From the NCBI RefSeq assembly GCF_030555055.1, contig NZ_JAMOAO010000001.1:1674001-1738000 (forward strand): DNA of 64,000 nt. The letters run 5' to 3'. The notes beneath the pieces were generated by a model, which saw only the letters and a program-made list of their open reading frames with translations, had not been told where the DNA came from and made no database searches. The first letter of the stretch is position 1. Every line of letters begins with the position of its first letter. Position numbers and translations under genes: made by a program. Shown one piece after another: positions 1 through 7,552 of the stretch. The DNA is from Nocardiopsis sp. YSL2. GTDB taxonomy: Bacteria; Actinomycetota; Actinomycetes; Streptosporangiales; Streptosporangiaceae.

Positions 1-449
1 TGTCACCGCTGGAGGTGTTCAGCCGGGTGTCCCGGCTCGCGCGCCACCTGGACCGCGCCCGCCGCACGGTGTTCACCGAGCACGCGCTGGAGACGTGGGA
101 GTTCGACGTCCTGGCCGAGCTGCGCCGCTCCGGCCCCCCGTACGAGCTCAGTCCCGGCCGCCTGCTCCGGGCCACCCTGGTGACCTCCGGGACGATGACC
201 AACCGGGTGGACCGCCTGGCCGCCGCCGGCCTCGTCCGGCGCCGCCCCGACCCGGCCGACAAGCGCGGCGTACTCGTCCGCCTCACCGACCAGGGCGCCG
301 AGCGGATCGACGCCGCGCTGGCCTCGCTCGTGCGGTACGAGGAGTCGCTGCTGGCACCGATGCCGGCCGACGACCGCGAACAGCTGGCATCGTTACTCAG
401 ATGCCTTCTCGCACCACTCGACAGGGGTCCGGGCGATCCACAAGACTAG
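1..449 (+). CDS. MarR-family transcriptional regulator (5' end outside window)
   Basis: A winged-helix DNA-binding regulator of the MarR class. The visible part carries a recognition-helix region (TSGTMTNRVDRLAAAGL), followed by the wing (RRRPDPADKRGVLVRLT) and a C-terminal dimerisation helix, as expected for MarR proteins of about 150-165 residues. The reading frame is open to the first base of the window and the residues before the first GTG (position 15) also look MarR-like (SPLEV). The true start is therefore probably a few codons upstream, and this gene is partial. It stops with TAG 82 bases before the secreted esterase on the same strand. Ligand and target are unknown. An autoregulatory role or control of a neighbour left of the window would be usual for the family, but no operator is visible here. 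Confidence 0.85.
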   Translation, partial: SPLEVFSRVSRLARHLDRARRTVFTEHALETWEFDVLAELRRSGPPYELSPGRLLRATLVTSGTMTNRVDRLAAAGLVRRRPDPADKRGVLVRLTDQGAERIDAALASLVRYEESLLAPMPADDREQLASLLRCLLAPLDRGPGDPQD

Positions 450-530
450 TTACTCGGCGGTATCCGTCTCTCTCACCGGGACCCGCTGTCTGGGCGCGAA
501 CCACAATCCAGGCCTTGGTTGGAGAACACA

Positions 531-1577
531 GTGAGAATCCGGTGGATCGCGGCACTGACCGCGGCGGTCGTTGCCATGACGGGCTGCGGCGGCGACGGCG
601 ACTCGGCCGATGAGCGGACCGCGGCGGAGCCGAGCTACTACCTCTCCCTGGGCGACTCGTTGACCGTCGGCGTCCAGCCGGACGAGAACGGGCGGCCCGA
701 GACGACCGCCGACGGGTACACCGACGTCCTGTACCGGAACCTGTACGACGCGGACTCCACGCTCGACCACGAGCGCATGGGCTGCGGCGGCGAGGACACC
801 ACCAGCTTCATCGAGGGCGGGCCGGCGCACTGCGACGAGCAGTACGACGGCGCGTCCCAGCTGGAGGCCGCCGAGGAGTTCCTCGCCGAGAACGCGGGCC
901 GGGTCGACCTGGTCACCCTCACCATCGGCGGGAACAACTTCACCGGCTGCGTGGGCGACATGGAGAACGCGTCCGGCCCCTCCCTGGACACCGCGTGCGT
1001 CGAGGACGGGCTGGAGCGCGTCGACACGGAGATCCCGGTCATCGCGAGCCGTCTGCGCGCGGCCGCCGGACCGGACACCCAGATCATCGCGATGACCTAC
1101 TACAACCCGTTCCTGGCGGCGCTGCTGTTGGAGGACGGCGGGACCGACGGCGAGGAGGCCGAGGACGCCGAGTCGAGCGACGGCCCCGAGGACGCACGGG
1201 AGGACGGCGACGCGGAGGGCGCGGACGGGTCCGGCGAGGCCGACGACGCGGAGGGCGCGGACGGGTCCGGCGAGGCCGACGACGCCGAGGCGGGCGAGCC
1301 CGACCTCGTGGAGTACGCCACCGGTGTCCTGGAGGAGATGAACGAGTCCCTGCGCTCCTCCTACGCCGCCCAGGACATCGAGGTCGCCGACGTCGAGGCG
1401 ACCTTCGACTCCACGAACTTCGACGTGCCCGCGGACAGCGACACCGGCATGCCCGCCAACGTGCAGTCCGTCTGCGACCTGACGTGGATGTGCAACACCG
1501 ACCGCGGTCCGGACATCCACACCAACCGGGCGGGCGCCCAGGAGATCGCCGCCACGTTCGAGGACCTCGTCCAGTAG
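531..1577 (+). CDS. Secreted SGNH/GDSL-type esterase or lipase, putative lipoprotein
   Basis: Predicted extracytoplasmic ester hydrolase of the SGNH fold, 348 residues from a GTG start that has a GGAG ribosome site 7 bases upstream (an upstream in-frame TTG at 519 overlaps that site and is rejected). A short hydrophobic signal ends in MTGC, a plausible lipobox with Cys19. The catalytic blocks are block I GDS (Ser43), block III GGNN (Gly133-Asn136) and the terminal D-x-H (Asp328, His330). Between blocks III and V is an unusual Asp/Glu/Ala/Gly/Ser-rich acidic insert (about residues 203-257) containing two identical 12-residue repeats encoded by a perfect 36-bp tandem repeat. Relatives include streptomycete secreted lipases, but the acidic insert is not part of the family core. 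The substrate cannot be predicted. The gene converges on the ABC-F gene across a strong hairpin. Confidence 0.85.
   Translation: MRIRWIAALTAAVVAMTGCGGDGDSADERTAAEPSYYLSLGDSLTVGVQPDENGRPETTADGYTDVLYRNLYDADSTLDHERMGCGGEDTTSFIEGGPAHCDEQYDGASQLEAAEEFLAENAGRVDLVTLTIGGNNFTGCVGDMENASGPSLDTACVEDGLERVDTEIPVIASRLRAAAGPDTQIIAMTYYNPFLAALLLEDGGTDGEEAEDAESSDGPEDAREDGDAEGADGSGEADDAEGADGSGEADDAEAGEPDLVEYATGVLEEMNESLRSSYAAQDIEVADVEATFDSTNFDVPADSDTGMPANVQSVCDLTWMCNTDRGPDIHTNRAGAQEIAATFEDLVQ
1209..1280 (+). repeat. 36-bp perfect tandem repeat (2 copies) inside the esterase gene
   Basis: Positions 1209-1244 and 1245-1280 are identical and in frame. Each encodes the 12-residue unit DAEGADGSGEAD, and a further degenerate unit start follows. 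The identity at third codon positions suggests a recent duplication by slippage. The copy number could vary between strains. Confidence 0.9.
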
Positions 1578-1605
1578 CGACGGGTCCCCGTCCCCCGCAC
1601 GCGGA

Positions 1606-1634
1606 AGGGCCGGTACGCGGCGCGTACCGGCCCT
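1606..1634. terminator. Bidirectional GC hairpin between esterase and ABC-F genes
   Basis: A perfect 13-bp inverted repeat (AGGGCCGGTACGC and its complement) with a 3-base loop lies between two convergent genes, 28 bases after the esterase stop and 11 bases beyond the ABC-F stop. There is no U tract, as is common for actinomycete terminators. Confidence 0.75.
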
Positions 1635-1645
1635 CGACGCAGGTC

Positions 1646-3418
1646 CTAGTCGCCCACCTGCTCGGCCTTCTCCAGCCAGACCTCCTCCAGCTGCTCGCGC
1701 TCGGCGGCCAGGGCCTTGGCCTCGGCGTCCAGCTCGGCCAGGCGGGTGTAGTCGTCGGCCGCGGCGGCCATCAGCTCGTGCAGCTCCGTCTCGCGCTTGG
1801 ACACCCGGTCCATGCGCCGCTCGACGCGCTGCATCTCCTTCTGCGCGGCGCGGCGGTCGGCCGCCGACACGGCCGGTGCCTTCGACTCCTGCTCCGCCGT
1901 CTCCGAGGCGCCCAGCGGCACCGTGGCCTCGCCCGCCCTGAGCGCGCGGCGCTCCAGGTACTCGTCGACGCCGCCGGGCAGGAAGGCCAGGCCGCCGTCG
2001 CCCATCAGCGCCAGGACGCGGTCGGTGACGCGCTCCAGGAAGTAGCGGTCGTGGCTGACCAGGACGAGCGACCCGGGCCAGCCGTCGAGCAGGTCCTCCA
2101 GCTCGGTGAGGGTCTCGATGTCGAGGTCGTTCGTGGGCTCGTCCAGGAGCAGCACGTTGGGCTCGTCCATGAGCAGGCGCAGCAGCTGCAGGCGGCGGCG
2201 CTCACCCCCGGAGAGCTCTCCGACCGGCGTCCACTGGCGCTCGCCCCGGAAGCCGAAGCGCTCCAGCATCTGGCTGGCGGTGTAGTCGCGCTTGCCGATG
2301 GTGATGTGCTCGCGCACCTCCATCACCGTCTGGAGGGGGCGGGCGTCGGGGTCCAGCTCGGCCACGTTCTGGGACAGGTGCGCCAGCTTGACCGTGCGGC
2401 CCGTGCGGACGTGTCCGGTGTCGGGCTCGCGCTCCTCGGCGAGGATCTTGAGCAGGGTGGACTTGCCCGCGCCGTTGACGCCCACCAGTCCGACCCGGTC
2501 CCCGGGGCCGAGCTGCCACGTGAGGTGGTCGAGCAGGACCCGGTCGGGAACGGCGACGGTCACGTCCTTGAGGTCGACGACCGTCTTGCCCAGGCGGGAG
2601 CTGGCGAAGCGGACCAGCTCGACGGAGTCGCGGGCCGGCGGCTCGTCCGCGATGAGCTGGTTGGCCGCCTCGATCCGGAACTTGGGCTTGGAGGTGCGCG
2701 CGGGGGCGCCGCGGCGCAGCCAGGCCAGCTCCTTGCGCATGATGTTCTGGCGGCGCTCCTCGGCCGCGGCGGCCTGGCGGTCGCGCTCGGCCTTGGCCAG
2801 GACGTAGGCGGCGTACCCGCCCTCGTAGCGCTCGACGGTGCCGCGCCCGACCTCCCAGGTGCGCGTGGTGACCGCGTCCAGGAACCACCGGTCGTGTGTG
2901 ACGACCACGAGCGCCTCGGGACGGGCGTTCAGGTGCTGGGCCAGCCAGGCGATGCCCTCGATGTCGAGGTGGTTGGTGGGCTCGTCCAGGACGATGAGGT
3001 CGTGGTCGTCCACCAGGAGCCGGGCCAGACCCGTGCGACGGCGCTCGCCGCCGGACAGGTCCGCCATCGAGGTGTCCAGGTCCCAGCCGCCGAGGAGGCC
3101 GCGGAGCAGGTCGCGGATGCGCGCGTCGCCCGCCCACTCGTGCTCGGCCCGGTCACCCAGCACGAACTCGCCGACGGTGGTGTCGGGGAAGGTGTCGCGC
3201 TGGTGGAGGAAGCCGACACGGAGTCCGCGGTTGTGCACGACCCGGCCCGAGTCGGGCGCGGTGAGCGCCGACAGCACGGAGATCAGCGTCGACTTGCCGC
3301 CCCCGTTGCGGCCGACGACGCCGATGCGGTCGCCCTCGTCCACGCCGAGCGAGACCTTGTCGAGGAGTACGAGGGGCCCGTAGGCCAGGGACACGTCCTG
3401 AAGATTGACCAGATTCAT
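1646..3418 (-). CDS. ABC-F family ATPase (Uup-like, ribosome-associated)
   Basis: Soluble duplicated ATPase of the ABC-F class, about 590 residues. It has no transmembrane segments and acts on the ribosome rather than in transport. Two nucleotide-binding domains are complete: Walker A GRNGGGKST and GVNGAGKST, two LSGGERRR signatures, and Walker B followed by DEPTNHLD and DEPTNDLD. The inter-domain linker is charged and helical, and the protein ends in a basic/acidic coiled coil, which favours the Uup type over EttA. The start is the ATG giving MNLVNLQDVSLAYG; upstream in-frame codons lie in hairpin-bearing intergenic DNA. In many actinomycetes an ABC-F gene of this kind follows ispE. Here transketolase genes and an SRPBCC gene intervene. 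Resistance to a ribosome-targeting antibiotic is possible but cannot be read from sequence; a housekeeping translation factor is equally likely. Confidence 0.9.
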   Translation of the reverse strand: MNLVNLQDVSLAYGPLVLLDKVSLGVDEGDRIGVVGRNGGGKSTLISVLSALTAPDSGRVVHNRGLRVGFLHQRDTFPDTTVGEFVLGDRAEHEWAGDARIRDLLRGLLGGWDLDTSMADLSGGERRRTGLARLLVDDHDLIVLDEPTNHLDIEGIAWLAQHLNARPEALVVVTHDRWFLDAVTTRTWEVGRGTVERYEGGYAAYVLAKAERDRQAAAAEERRQNIMRKELAWLRRGAPARTSKPKFRIEAANQLIADEPPARDSVELVRFASSRLGKTVVDLKDVTVAVPDRVLLDHLTWQLGPGDRVGLVGVNGAGKSTLLKILAEEREPDTGHVRTGRTVKLAHLSQNVAELDPDARPLQTVMEVREHITIGKRDYTASQMLERFGFRGERQWTPVGELSGGERRRLQLLRLLMDEPNVLLLDEPTNDLDIETLTELEDLLDGWPGSLVLVSHDRYFLERVTDRVLALMGDGGLAFLPGGVDEYLERRALRAGEATVPLGASETAEQESKAPAVSAADRRAAQKEMQRVERRMDRVSKRETELHELMAAAADDYTRLAELDAEAKALAAEREQLEEVWLEKAEQVGD

Positions 3419-3453
3419 CACTGTCCATTGTGGTCCCCCCGACGCGGTGCCCC

Positions 3454-3478
3454 GACCGCCCGCGAGCGCGGGGCGGTC
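3454..3478 (-). terminator. Hairpin downstream of the SRPBCC gene
   Basis: GACCGCCC and GGGCGGTC pair around a 9-base loop, 64 bases after the SRPBCC stop and just upstream of the ABC-F start. It probably separates the two transcripts. Confidence 0.5.
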
Positions 3479-3542
3479 ACCCGGTCCCCGACCGGAGCGG
3501 CCGCGCCCGCCGCATCCGCCTCGCGGGTGGGGGCGGCCCGCC

Positions 3543-4517
3543 TCAGTCCAGGCGCGCGGCGTAGCGGCCGCGCAGCTCCTCGGTCCGGTCCGCGGGCCAC
3601 GGACGGCGTTCGCCACCGACGACCTCGGCGAAGTACCGCTCCAGGTGGGTGTGCCAGGCGGCGAGCGCCGTCGGCAGGAACGGCTCCAGCCGCTCGGGCA
3701 CGGTCTGGGTCAGTTCCACGCGGTTGCCGAGTCCCGGCTCGTGGACCAGCGTCCAGCGGACCGTCCCCGCCGCGGCGCCCTCATGCGTCCAGGTGTACTC
3801 CAGCACGCGCGGAGCGTCCGCCTCGGTGACCGGGCCGGCGCCCACCTCCTCGTTGACGGTCCCCGCCGGCGGTACGCCGCCGACCTCGGCGGCCTTCCCT
3901 CCGGTCAGGACGGCCCAGGCGTCCTCGAGCGGTGTCCACAGCAGGTCGCGGGCGAAGGACACGACGAAGCCGTCGGGGGTCGTCACCGCCGTGCCCTCAT
4001 CGAGCCCGAACTCGGCCACATAGCGCTCCACGGCCGCCAGGCGCCCGGTCCGCGACTCGGAGGCGGCCTCCGGGTCCCGGCCCTCCAGAAGGGCCTCCAG
4101 CGCGGCCAGGCACGTGTCCCAGCCGTGGGCGGTGCGGGCGGCCGCCAGACGGCCGAGCGCGGCCCCGCCGGCGGCGTGCGTGAGCGTGAATCGGGTCCCG
4201 GCTCCGGCGTCGTCCGGGGCGACCTCGAAGCGCAGTGCGTCGCGGTTCCACAGGAACCCGAACACGCGTGGAGGCTCGAACTCGGTGACCTGTCCCTCGC
4301 CGCCGTCGCCCGCGTCGGCCGGGGCGTCGGAGAAGCTGAAGCGCAGGCGCCCGCCCACCCGCAGGTCGCCCTCGACGGCGGCGGGGAACCACCGCGCCAG
4401 CTCCGCGGGGTCGGACACCGCGCGCCACACCCGCTCCGGACCGGCCGCGAAGCGCCGGTCCAGGAGCAGGACCGCGTCGCCCGCCACCACCCGCAGTGTC
4501 GCCGTCGGCTGAGCCAT
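3543..4517 (-). CDS. Tandem SRPBCC (AHSA1-like) domain protein
   Basis: A 324-residue cytoplasmic protein made of two consecutive START-like SRPBCC domains. The first (about residues 10-150) contains the family's ERVWRAVSDPAELARWF opening and the GG-x-L-x-F strand. The second (about residues 165-310) is a weaker copy that begins near VVSFARDLLWTPLEDAW and ends with a helix ending HTHLERYF. Such domains form a deep hydrophobic pocket, and members bind lipids or aromatic ligands or activate Hsp90; none of these roles can be assigned here. Starting at the ATG gives MAQPTATL, with a GAAGGGAAG ribosome site. It could be transcribed with the ABC-F gene downstream, although a hairpin lies between them. 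Two fused domains in one chain are less common than one and may form an internal pseudo-dimer. Confidence 0.8.
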   Translation of the reverse strand: MAQPTATLRVVAGDAVLLLDRRFAAGPERVWRAVSDPAELARWFPAAVEGDLRVGGRLRFSFSDAPADAGDGGEGQVTEFEPPRVFGFLWNRDALRFEVAPDDAGAGTRFTLTHAAGGAALGRLAAARTAHGWDTCLAALEALLEGRDPEAASESRTGRLAAVERYVAEFGLDEGTAVTTPDGFVVSFARDLLWTPLEDAWAVLTGGKAAEVGGVPPAGTVNEEVGAGPVTEADAPRVLEYTWTHEGAAAGTVRWTLVHEPGLGNRVELTQTVPERLEPFLPTALAAWHTHLERYFAEVVGGERRPWPADRTEELRGRYAARLD

Positions 4518-4637
4518 GGTGCACTTCCCTTCTCGGTCGGTCCGCCCGGTGCGATCGGCACCCCGTCGTGACCGTACCCAGAACGCGACCCGCTGGGGGC
4601 CGCACCACGCCAGGCCCCGAAGGCGTCGGACCGGCAC

Positions 4638-5567
4638 TCAGACCAGGAAGAAGTCCCGGGCCGCCTTGGCGATTCCCTCCGTGTCCAGGCCGTGCGCCCG
4701 GGCGTGGTCGGCGGGTGTGCCGTAGGAGCGCAGCTCCGCGTCCCGTCCGACGCCCAGGCCGAGCTGCCGGTGGCGGCGGTCGGCCAGGGCCTCGGCGACC
4801 TCGTGCGCGGACGTTCCCCGCAGGTAGGGCTCGACGAGCAGGACGTCGGCGCTGCCCGCGGCGCCCACGAGCCGGCTGAGGCCGTCGCGGTCGAAGGGGC
4901 GCACGGTCGAGGCGTAGGCGACGGTGACGTCCAGGCCGGCGGTGGCCTCCAGGACCCGGTCGAGCATGGGGCCCACGGCCACGACCACGCCCGCCGAGCG
5001 GGCCGATCCGGTGCGCAGGACCGTCAGGCGCGGCGACACGGGCATCGACGTCCGGTTGCCCGTGGCCGAGAGCCGCACGTACACGCGGTCGTCGCGGGCG
5101 ATGGCGGCCCGGAGGAGGTCGCGCGCCTCCTCATGGTGGCCGGGCACGTGCACGGTCCATCCGGGCAGGGTGTCCAGGAGGGCGACGTCGCCGGGCGCCT
5201 GGTGGGTGCGGCCCGCCGTGGAGGCGTCGTAGGAACCGCCGATGCCGACCAGCACCGCGCCGACGTCCTGGTGGCCGAAGTCCAGCTTGATCTGCTCGAA
5301 GGGCCGCTCGACGAGGAAGGGGGCGTAGCTGTGCACGATGGGGCGCATCCCGGTCAGGGCGAGCCCTCCGGCCACCCCGATCATCGCCTGCTCGCGGATG
5401 CCGACGTCGATCACGCGGCCCGGGTGGCGGGCGGCGGAGCGCCGGAACATGTCGCCGGAGATCACGGCGAGGACGAGGGCGGTGCGGGGGTCCTCGTCCA
5501 GGGCGGTGCCCACGGTCTCGGCGAAGGCCTGGCGCATGTCCGTGTTCCTGTTCATGTCCGTGTTCAT
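4638..5567 (-). CDS. Transketolase, C-terminal (pyrimidine-binding) subunit
   Basis: The second half of a two-gene transketolase. It carries the pyrimidine-binding domain with the TPP-activating glutamate in GIREQAM, then the aromatic/His segment around HSYAPFLVERPFEQ, and a C-terminal transketolase domain starting near VVVAVGPMLDRV. About 309 residues is usual for split subunits. The start is ambiguous: an ATG at 5567 has AGGAAG 6 bases upstream. A GTG at 5585 would overlap the previous stop as GTGA, and two further in-frame ATGs (5555, 5537) follow in a short repeated MNTDMNRNTDM stretch. Together with the neighbouring subunit it should transfer two-carbon ketol units in the pentose phosphate pathway. 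A DXS- or dihydroxyacetone-synthase-like specificity cannot be excluded. Confidence 0.85.
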   Translation of the reverse strand: MNTDMNRNTDMRQAFAETVGTALDEDPRTALVLAVISGDMFRRSAARHPGRVIDVGIREQAMIGVAGGLALTGMRPIVHSYAPFLVERPFEQIKLDFGHQDVGAVLVGIGGSYDASTAGRTHQAPGDVALLDTLPGWTVHVPGHHEEARDLLRAAIARDDRVYVRLSATGNRTSMPVSPRLTVLRTGSARSAGVVVAVGPMLDRVLEATAGLDVTVAYASTVRPFDRDGLSRLVGAAGSADVLLVEPYLRGTSAHEVAEALADRRHRQLGLGVGRDAELRSYGTPADHARAHGLDTEGIAKAARDFFLV

Positions 5568-5581
5568 GAGCGTCTTCCTGT

Positions 5582-6292
5582 TCACGTCCCGACACGCACC
5601 CGAGCGACGACGGCGAGCGGTCCACGGGAGCGGGGGCGGGTGAGGGCGTCGTGGAGGGCGTCCTGGTCGCGGCCGTCGGCCTCGCGCGTCTCCCAGCCCT
5701 CCACCGCGAAGCGCGCTGCGATGCCGCCGGGCCAGCCGTGCCTGGACGAACGGTTGTCGACGACCACGACGGTGAGGTTGTCCGCGCCGAGTCGGCCGGC
5801 GGCGGCGATGGCCTCGTGGTTGCTGCCCTCGTCGAGTTCCCCGTCGCCGACGAGCACGACGACGCGGGGTTCGGCGCCGTCGGCGCGGCGCACGTCCCGG
5901 GCGCGCAGCCCGAGGGCGGTGCCCAGGGCGAGGGGCAGGCCGTGGCCGAGGGACCCGCTGCCGATTTCGGCCCCGGGGACGAGTACGCGGTCGGGGTGGT
6001 GTCCCAGCCGGGAGTCGAACGCCGCCCAGGTGCGCAGGGTCGGCACGTCGAGGAAGCCCTTGGCGGCCAGGACGGCGTAGAAGGCCGCGGGGCCGTGTCC
6101 CTTGGACAGCAGGAAGCGGTCGCGGGCGGGGTCGTCGGCCGTCTCGGGGGAGACGGCCAGGACGCGGTCGTAGAGGACCCACAGGACGTCCAGCGTGGTG
6201 TGGGCCGCGGCGCTGTGCTTCTCGTCACCCTCCATCAGTCCGATGAGGGTGGGCAGGTCGGCGTATCGGGAGAAGGCGGGTCGGGTCGACAT
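5582..6292 (-). CDS. Transketolase, N-terminal (TPP pyrophosphate-binding) subunit
   Basis: The first half of the split transketolase, 236 residues. It has the SKGHG substrate/TPP loop, the GSLGHGLPLALG motif, and the thiamine pyrophosphate motif GDGELDEGS followed at the expected distance by VVVDN. The start ATG gives MSTRPAF. It has no Shine-Dalgarno sequence and, on the promoter read below, coincides with the predicted transcription start, so the mRNA is probably leaderless. The stop nearly overlaps the start of the C-terminal subunit, which argues for one bicistronic message and a 1:1 complex. The pair sits between ispE and the ABC-F/SRPBCC genes. Separate N and C subunits are common in accessory transketolases of archaea and actinomycetes, so a housekeeping single-chain transketolase may exist elsewhere. 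Confidence 0.87.
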   Translation of the reverse strand: MSTRPAFSRYADLPTLIGLMEGDEKHSAAAHTTLDVLWVLYDRVLAVSPETADDPARDRFLLSKGHGPAAFYAVLAAKGFLDVPTLRTWAAFDSRLGHHPDRVLVPGAEIGSGSLGHGLPLALGTALGLRARDVRRADGAEPRVVVLVGDGELDEGSNHEAIAAAGRLGADNLTVVVVDNRSSRHGWPGGIAARFAVEGWETREADGRDQDALHDALTRPRSRGPLAVVARVRVGT

Positions 6293-6298
6293 GCGTCC

Positions 6299-6329
6299 AG
6301 TGTTCAACCTCAAGCACACTTGAGGTCAA
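6299..6329 (-). promoter_or_regulatory. MerR/SoxR-type promoter with perfect operator dyad before the transketolase operon
   Basis: The arms ACCTCAAG and CTTGAGGT (6307-6314 and 6319-6326) form a perfect 8-bp dyad around 4 bases. On the minus strand the dyad lies in the spacer between TTGACC (-35, 6329-6324) and AACACT (-10, 6304-6299). The spacer is 19 bp, the overlong spacing typical of promoters untwisted by MerR-family activators. The CCTCAAG-N4-CTTGAGG core matches the form of a SoxR box. Counting from the -10 places +1 on the A of the transketolase ATG. No MerR-family gene is in the window, so the regulator is encoded elsewhere. Confidence 0.7.
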
Positions 6330-6387
6330 CCGCGCGGACCCACCGCGACGCCCGTCGATTCCAGTGATCTACCTCACGCCTGGGGGG

Positions 6388-7338
6388 TCACAGGACGGTG
6401 GCCCCCGGCACGTCCCCGTAGGCCGTCACGACGCGCTCGCACAGCCCGCTCGCCTCCAGTGCCGCCACCACAGCCGCCTCGCGCCCGTCGACCACGGAGC
6501 GCTCCTCGGCCCCGCCGCCGACGAGGAAGGCGCAGGTCGGACCGGATCCGGACACCAGGGCGCCCAGGGCTCCGGCCTCCCGCCCGGTCTTGAGCGTGCG
6601 CTCCAGCTCCGGGAGCAGGGACAGGGCGGCGCCCTGAAGGTCGTTGGTGAGGGACTCCCCCAGCGCCACCGGGTCGGCGGCGGCCAGCGCGGCCGCCAGG
6701 GCGGCGTCGGCACGCGGCTCCGGGGCGTCCGGGCGCAGGCGGTCGTACTCGGCGAACACCTCGGCCGTGGACAGCCCGTGCGGCGAGAGCGCGAACACCC
6801 AGTGGAACCGGCCGGATCCGACCATCGGTTCGAGGATCTCGCCCCGGCCGCGGCCGACCGCGGTGGCCCCCACCAGAGCGAAGGGAACGTCGCTGCCCAA
6901 CTCGGCCGCGTAGTCGAGCAGGGTCCGCCGGGGCAGGTCACAGCCCCACAGGCGGTCGCAGGCCACCAGCGCGGCGGCCGCGTCGGCGCTGCCGCCGGCC
7001 ATCCCGCCGGCCACGGGGATGTGCTTGTCCATGTGGATGGTGACCGGGTGGCCCAGACCCGTCCGCGCGGCCAGCAGAGCCGCCGCGCGGGCGGTCAGGT
7101 TGGTCTCGTCCAGGGGCACGCGCGACAGGTGGGAGCCCAGCCCTCCGCCCACGGTCAGCTCCGTGAGGGCGGTCCCAGGACGCGGGGGCGCCGCCGTAAC
7201 GGTAACCTCGTCGAACAGTGAGACGGCATGGAACACGTTGACGAGGTCGTGGAACCCGTCCTCGCGTCCGGGCCCCACCGCCAGCTGGAGGTTCACCTTC
7301 GCGGGGACCCGCACGGTTACGGTGGTATTAACGGTCAC
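6388..7338 (-). CDS. ispE: 4-diphosphocytidyl-2-C-methyl-D-erythritol kinase
   Basis: GHMP-family kinase that phosphorylates CDP-methylerythritol in the non-mevalonate isoprenoid pathway. Motif 1 is PAKVNLQL with a following GREDGFHDL, motif 2 is the glycine-rich ATP loop PVAGGMAGGSADAA, and motif 3 is GSGPTCAF near the C-terminus. About 316 residues is normal. I chose the GTG at 7338 (VTVNTTVTVRVPAKV). A GTG a few codons later would also work, and the long N-terminal extension from further upstream is not homologous. In many actinomycetes ispE lies between rsmA and an ABC-F gene. Here rsmA is not adjacent, the gene is divergent from the Ser/Thr kinase, and the transketolase genes separate it from the ABC-F gene. 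Confidence 0.92.
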   Translation of the reverse strand: MTVNTTVTVRVPAKVNLQLAVGPGREDGFHDLVNVFHAVSLFDEVTVTAAPPRPGTALTELTVGGGLGSHLSRVPLDETNLTARAAALLAARTGLGHPVTIHMDKHIPVAGGMAGGSADAAAALVACDRLWGCDLPRRTLLDYAAELGSDVPFALVGATAVGRGRGEILEPMVGSGRFHWVFALSPHGLSTAEVFAEYDRLRPDAPEPRADAALAAALAAADPVALGESLTNDLQGAALSLLPELERTLKTGREAGALGALVSGSGPTCAFLVGGGAEERSVVDGREAAVVAALEASGLCERVVTAYGDVPGATVL

Positions 7339-7552
7339 GAGTCCCCAATCGTAAAGGAACCCCCACCTTGCGTGAACACACACCCCCCGCGGGTCAGCGG
7401 TGTGTTCGACGCACCCTGGGGACCGTCACCTCTGTCATGTCAGTTACCGCCCGCACCCATGACGGCCCGATCCGGCCCGTGAGTGGGAATCAGGGCACAA
7501 ACACCGCTACCTTGGGGCAAGGCGGAGTTTGGACACCGTCGGGGAGGGTCGC

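Noticed and set aside
519..530. TTG at 519 as the esterase start
   Set aside because: It overlaps the GGAG ribosome site that serves GTG 531 and would lengthen the signal peptide with polar residues.
995..3829. Very long plus-strand open frame opposite the ABC-F gene
   Set aside because: Arg/Gly/Pro-rich low-complexity translation without domains; it is the antisense shadow of a well-supported gene in high-GC DNA. The same applies to the long frames opposite guaA/galE (9978-12836), the TRAP permease (24064-26205) and the toxin.
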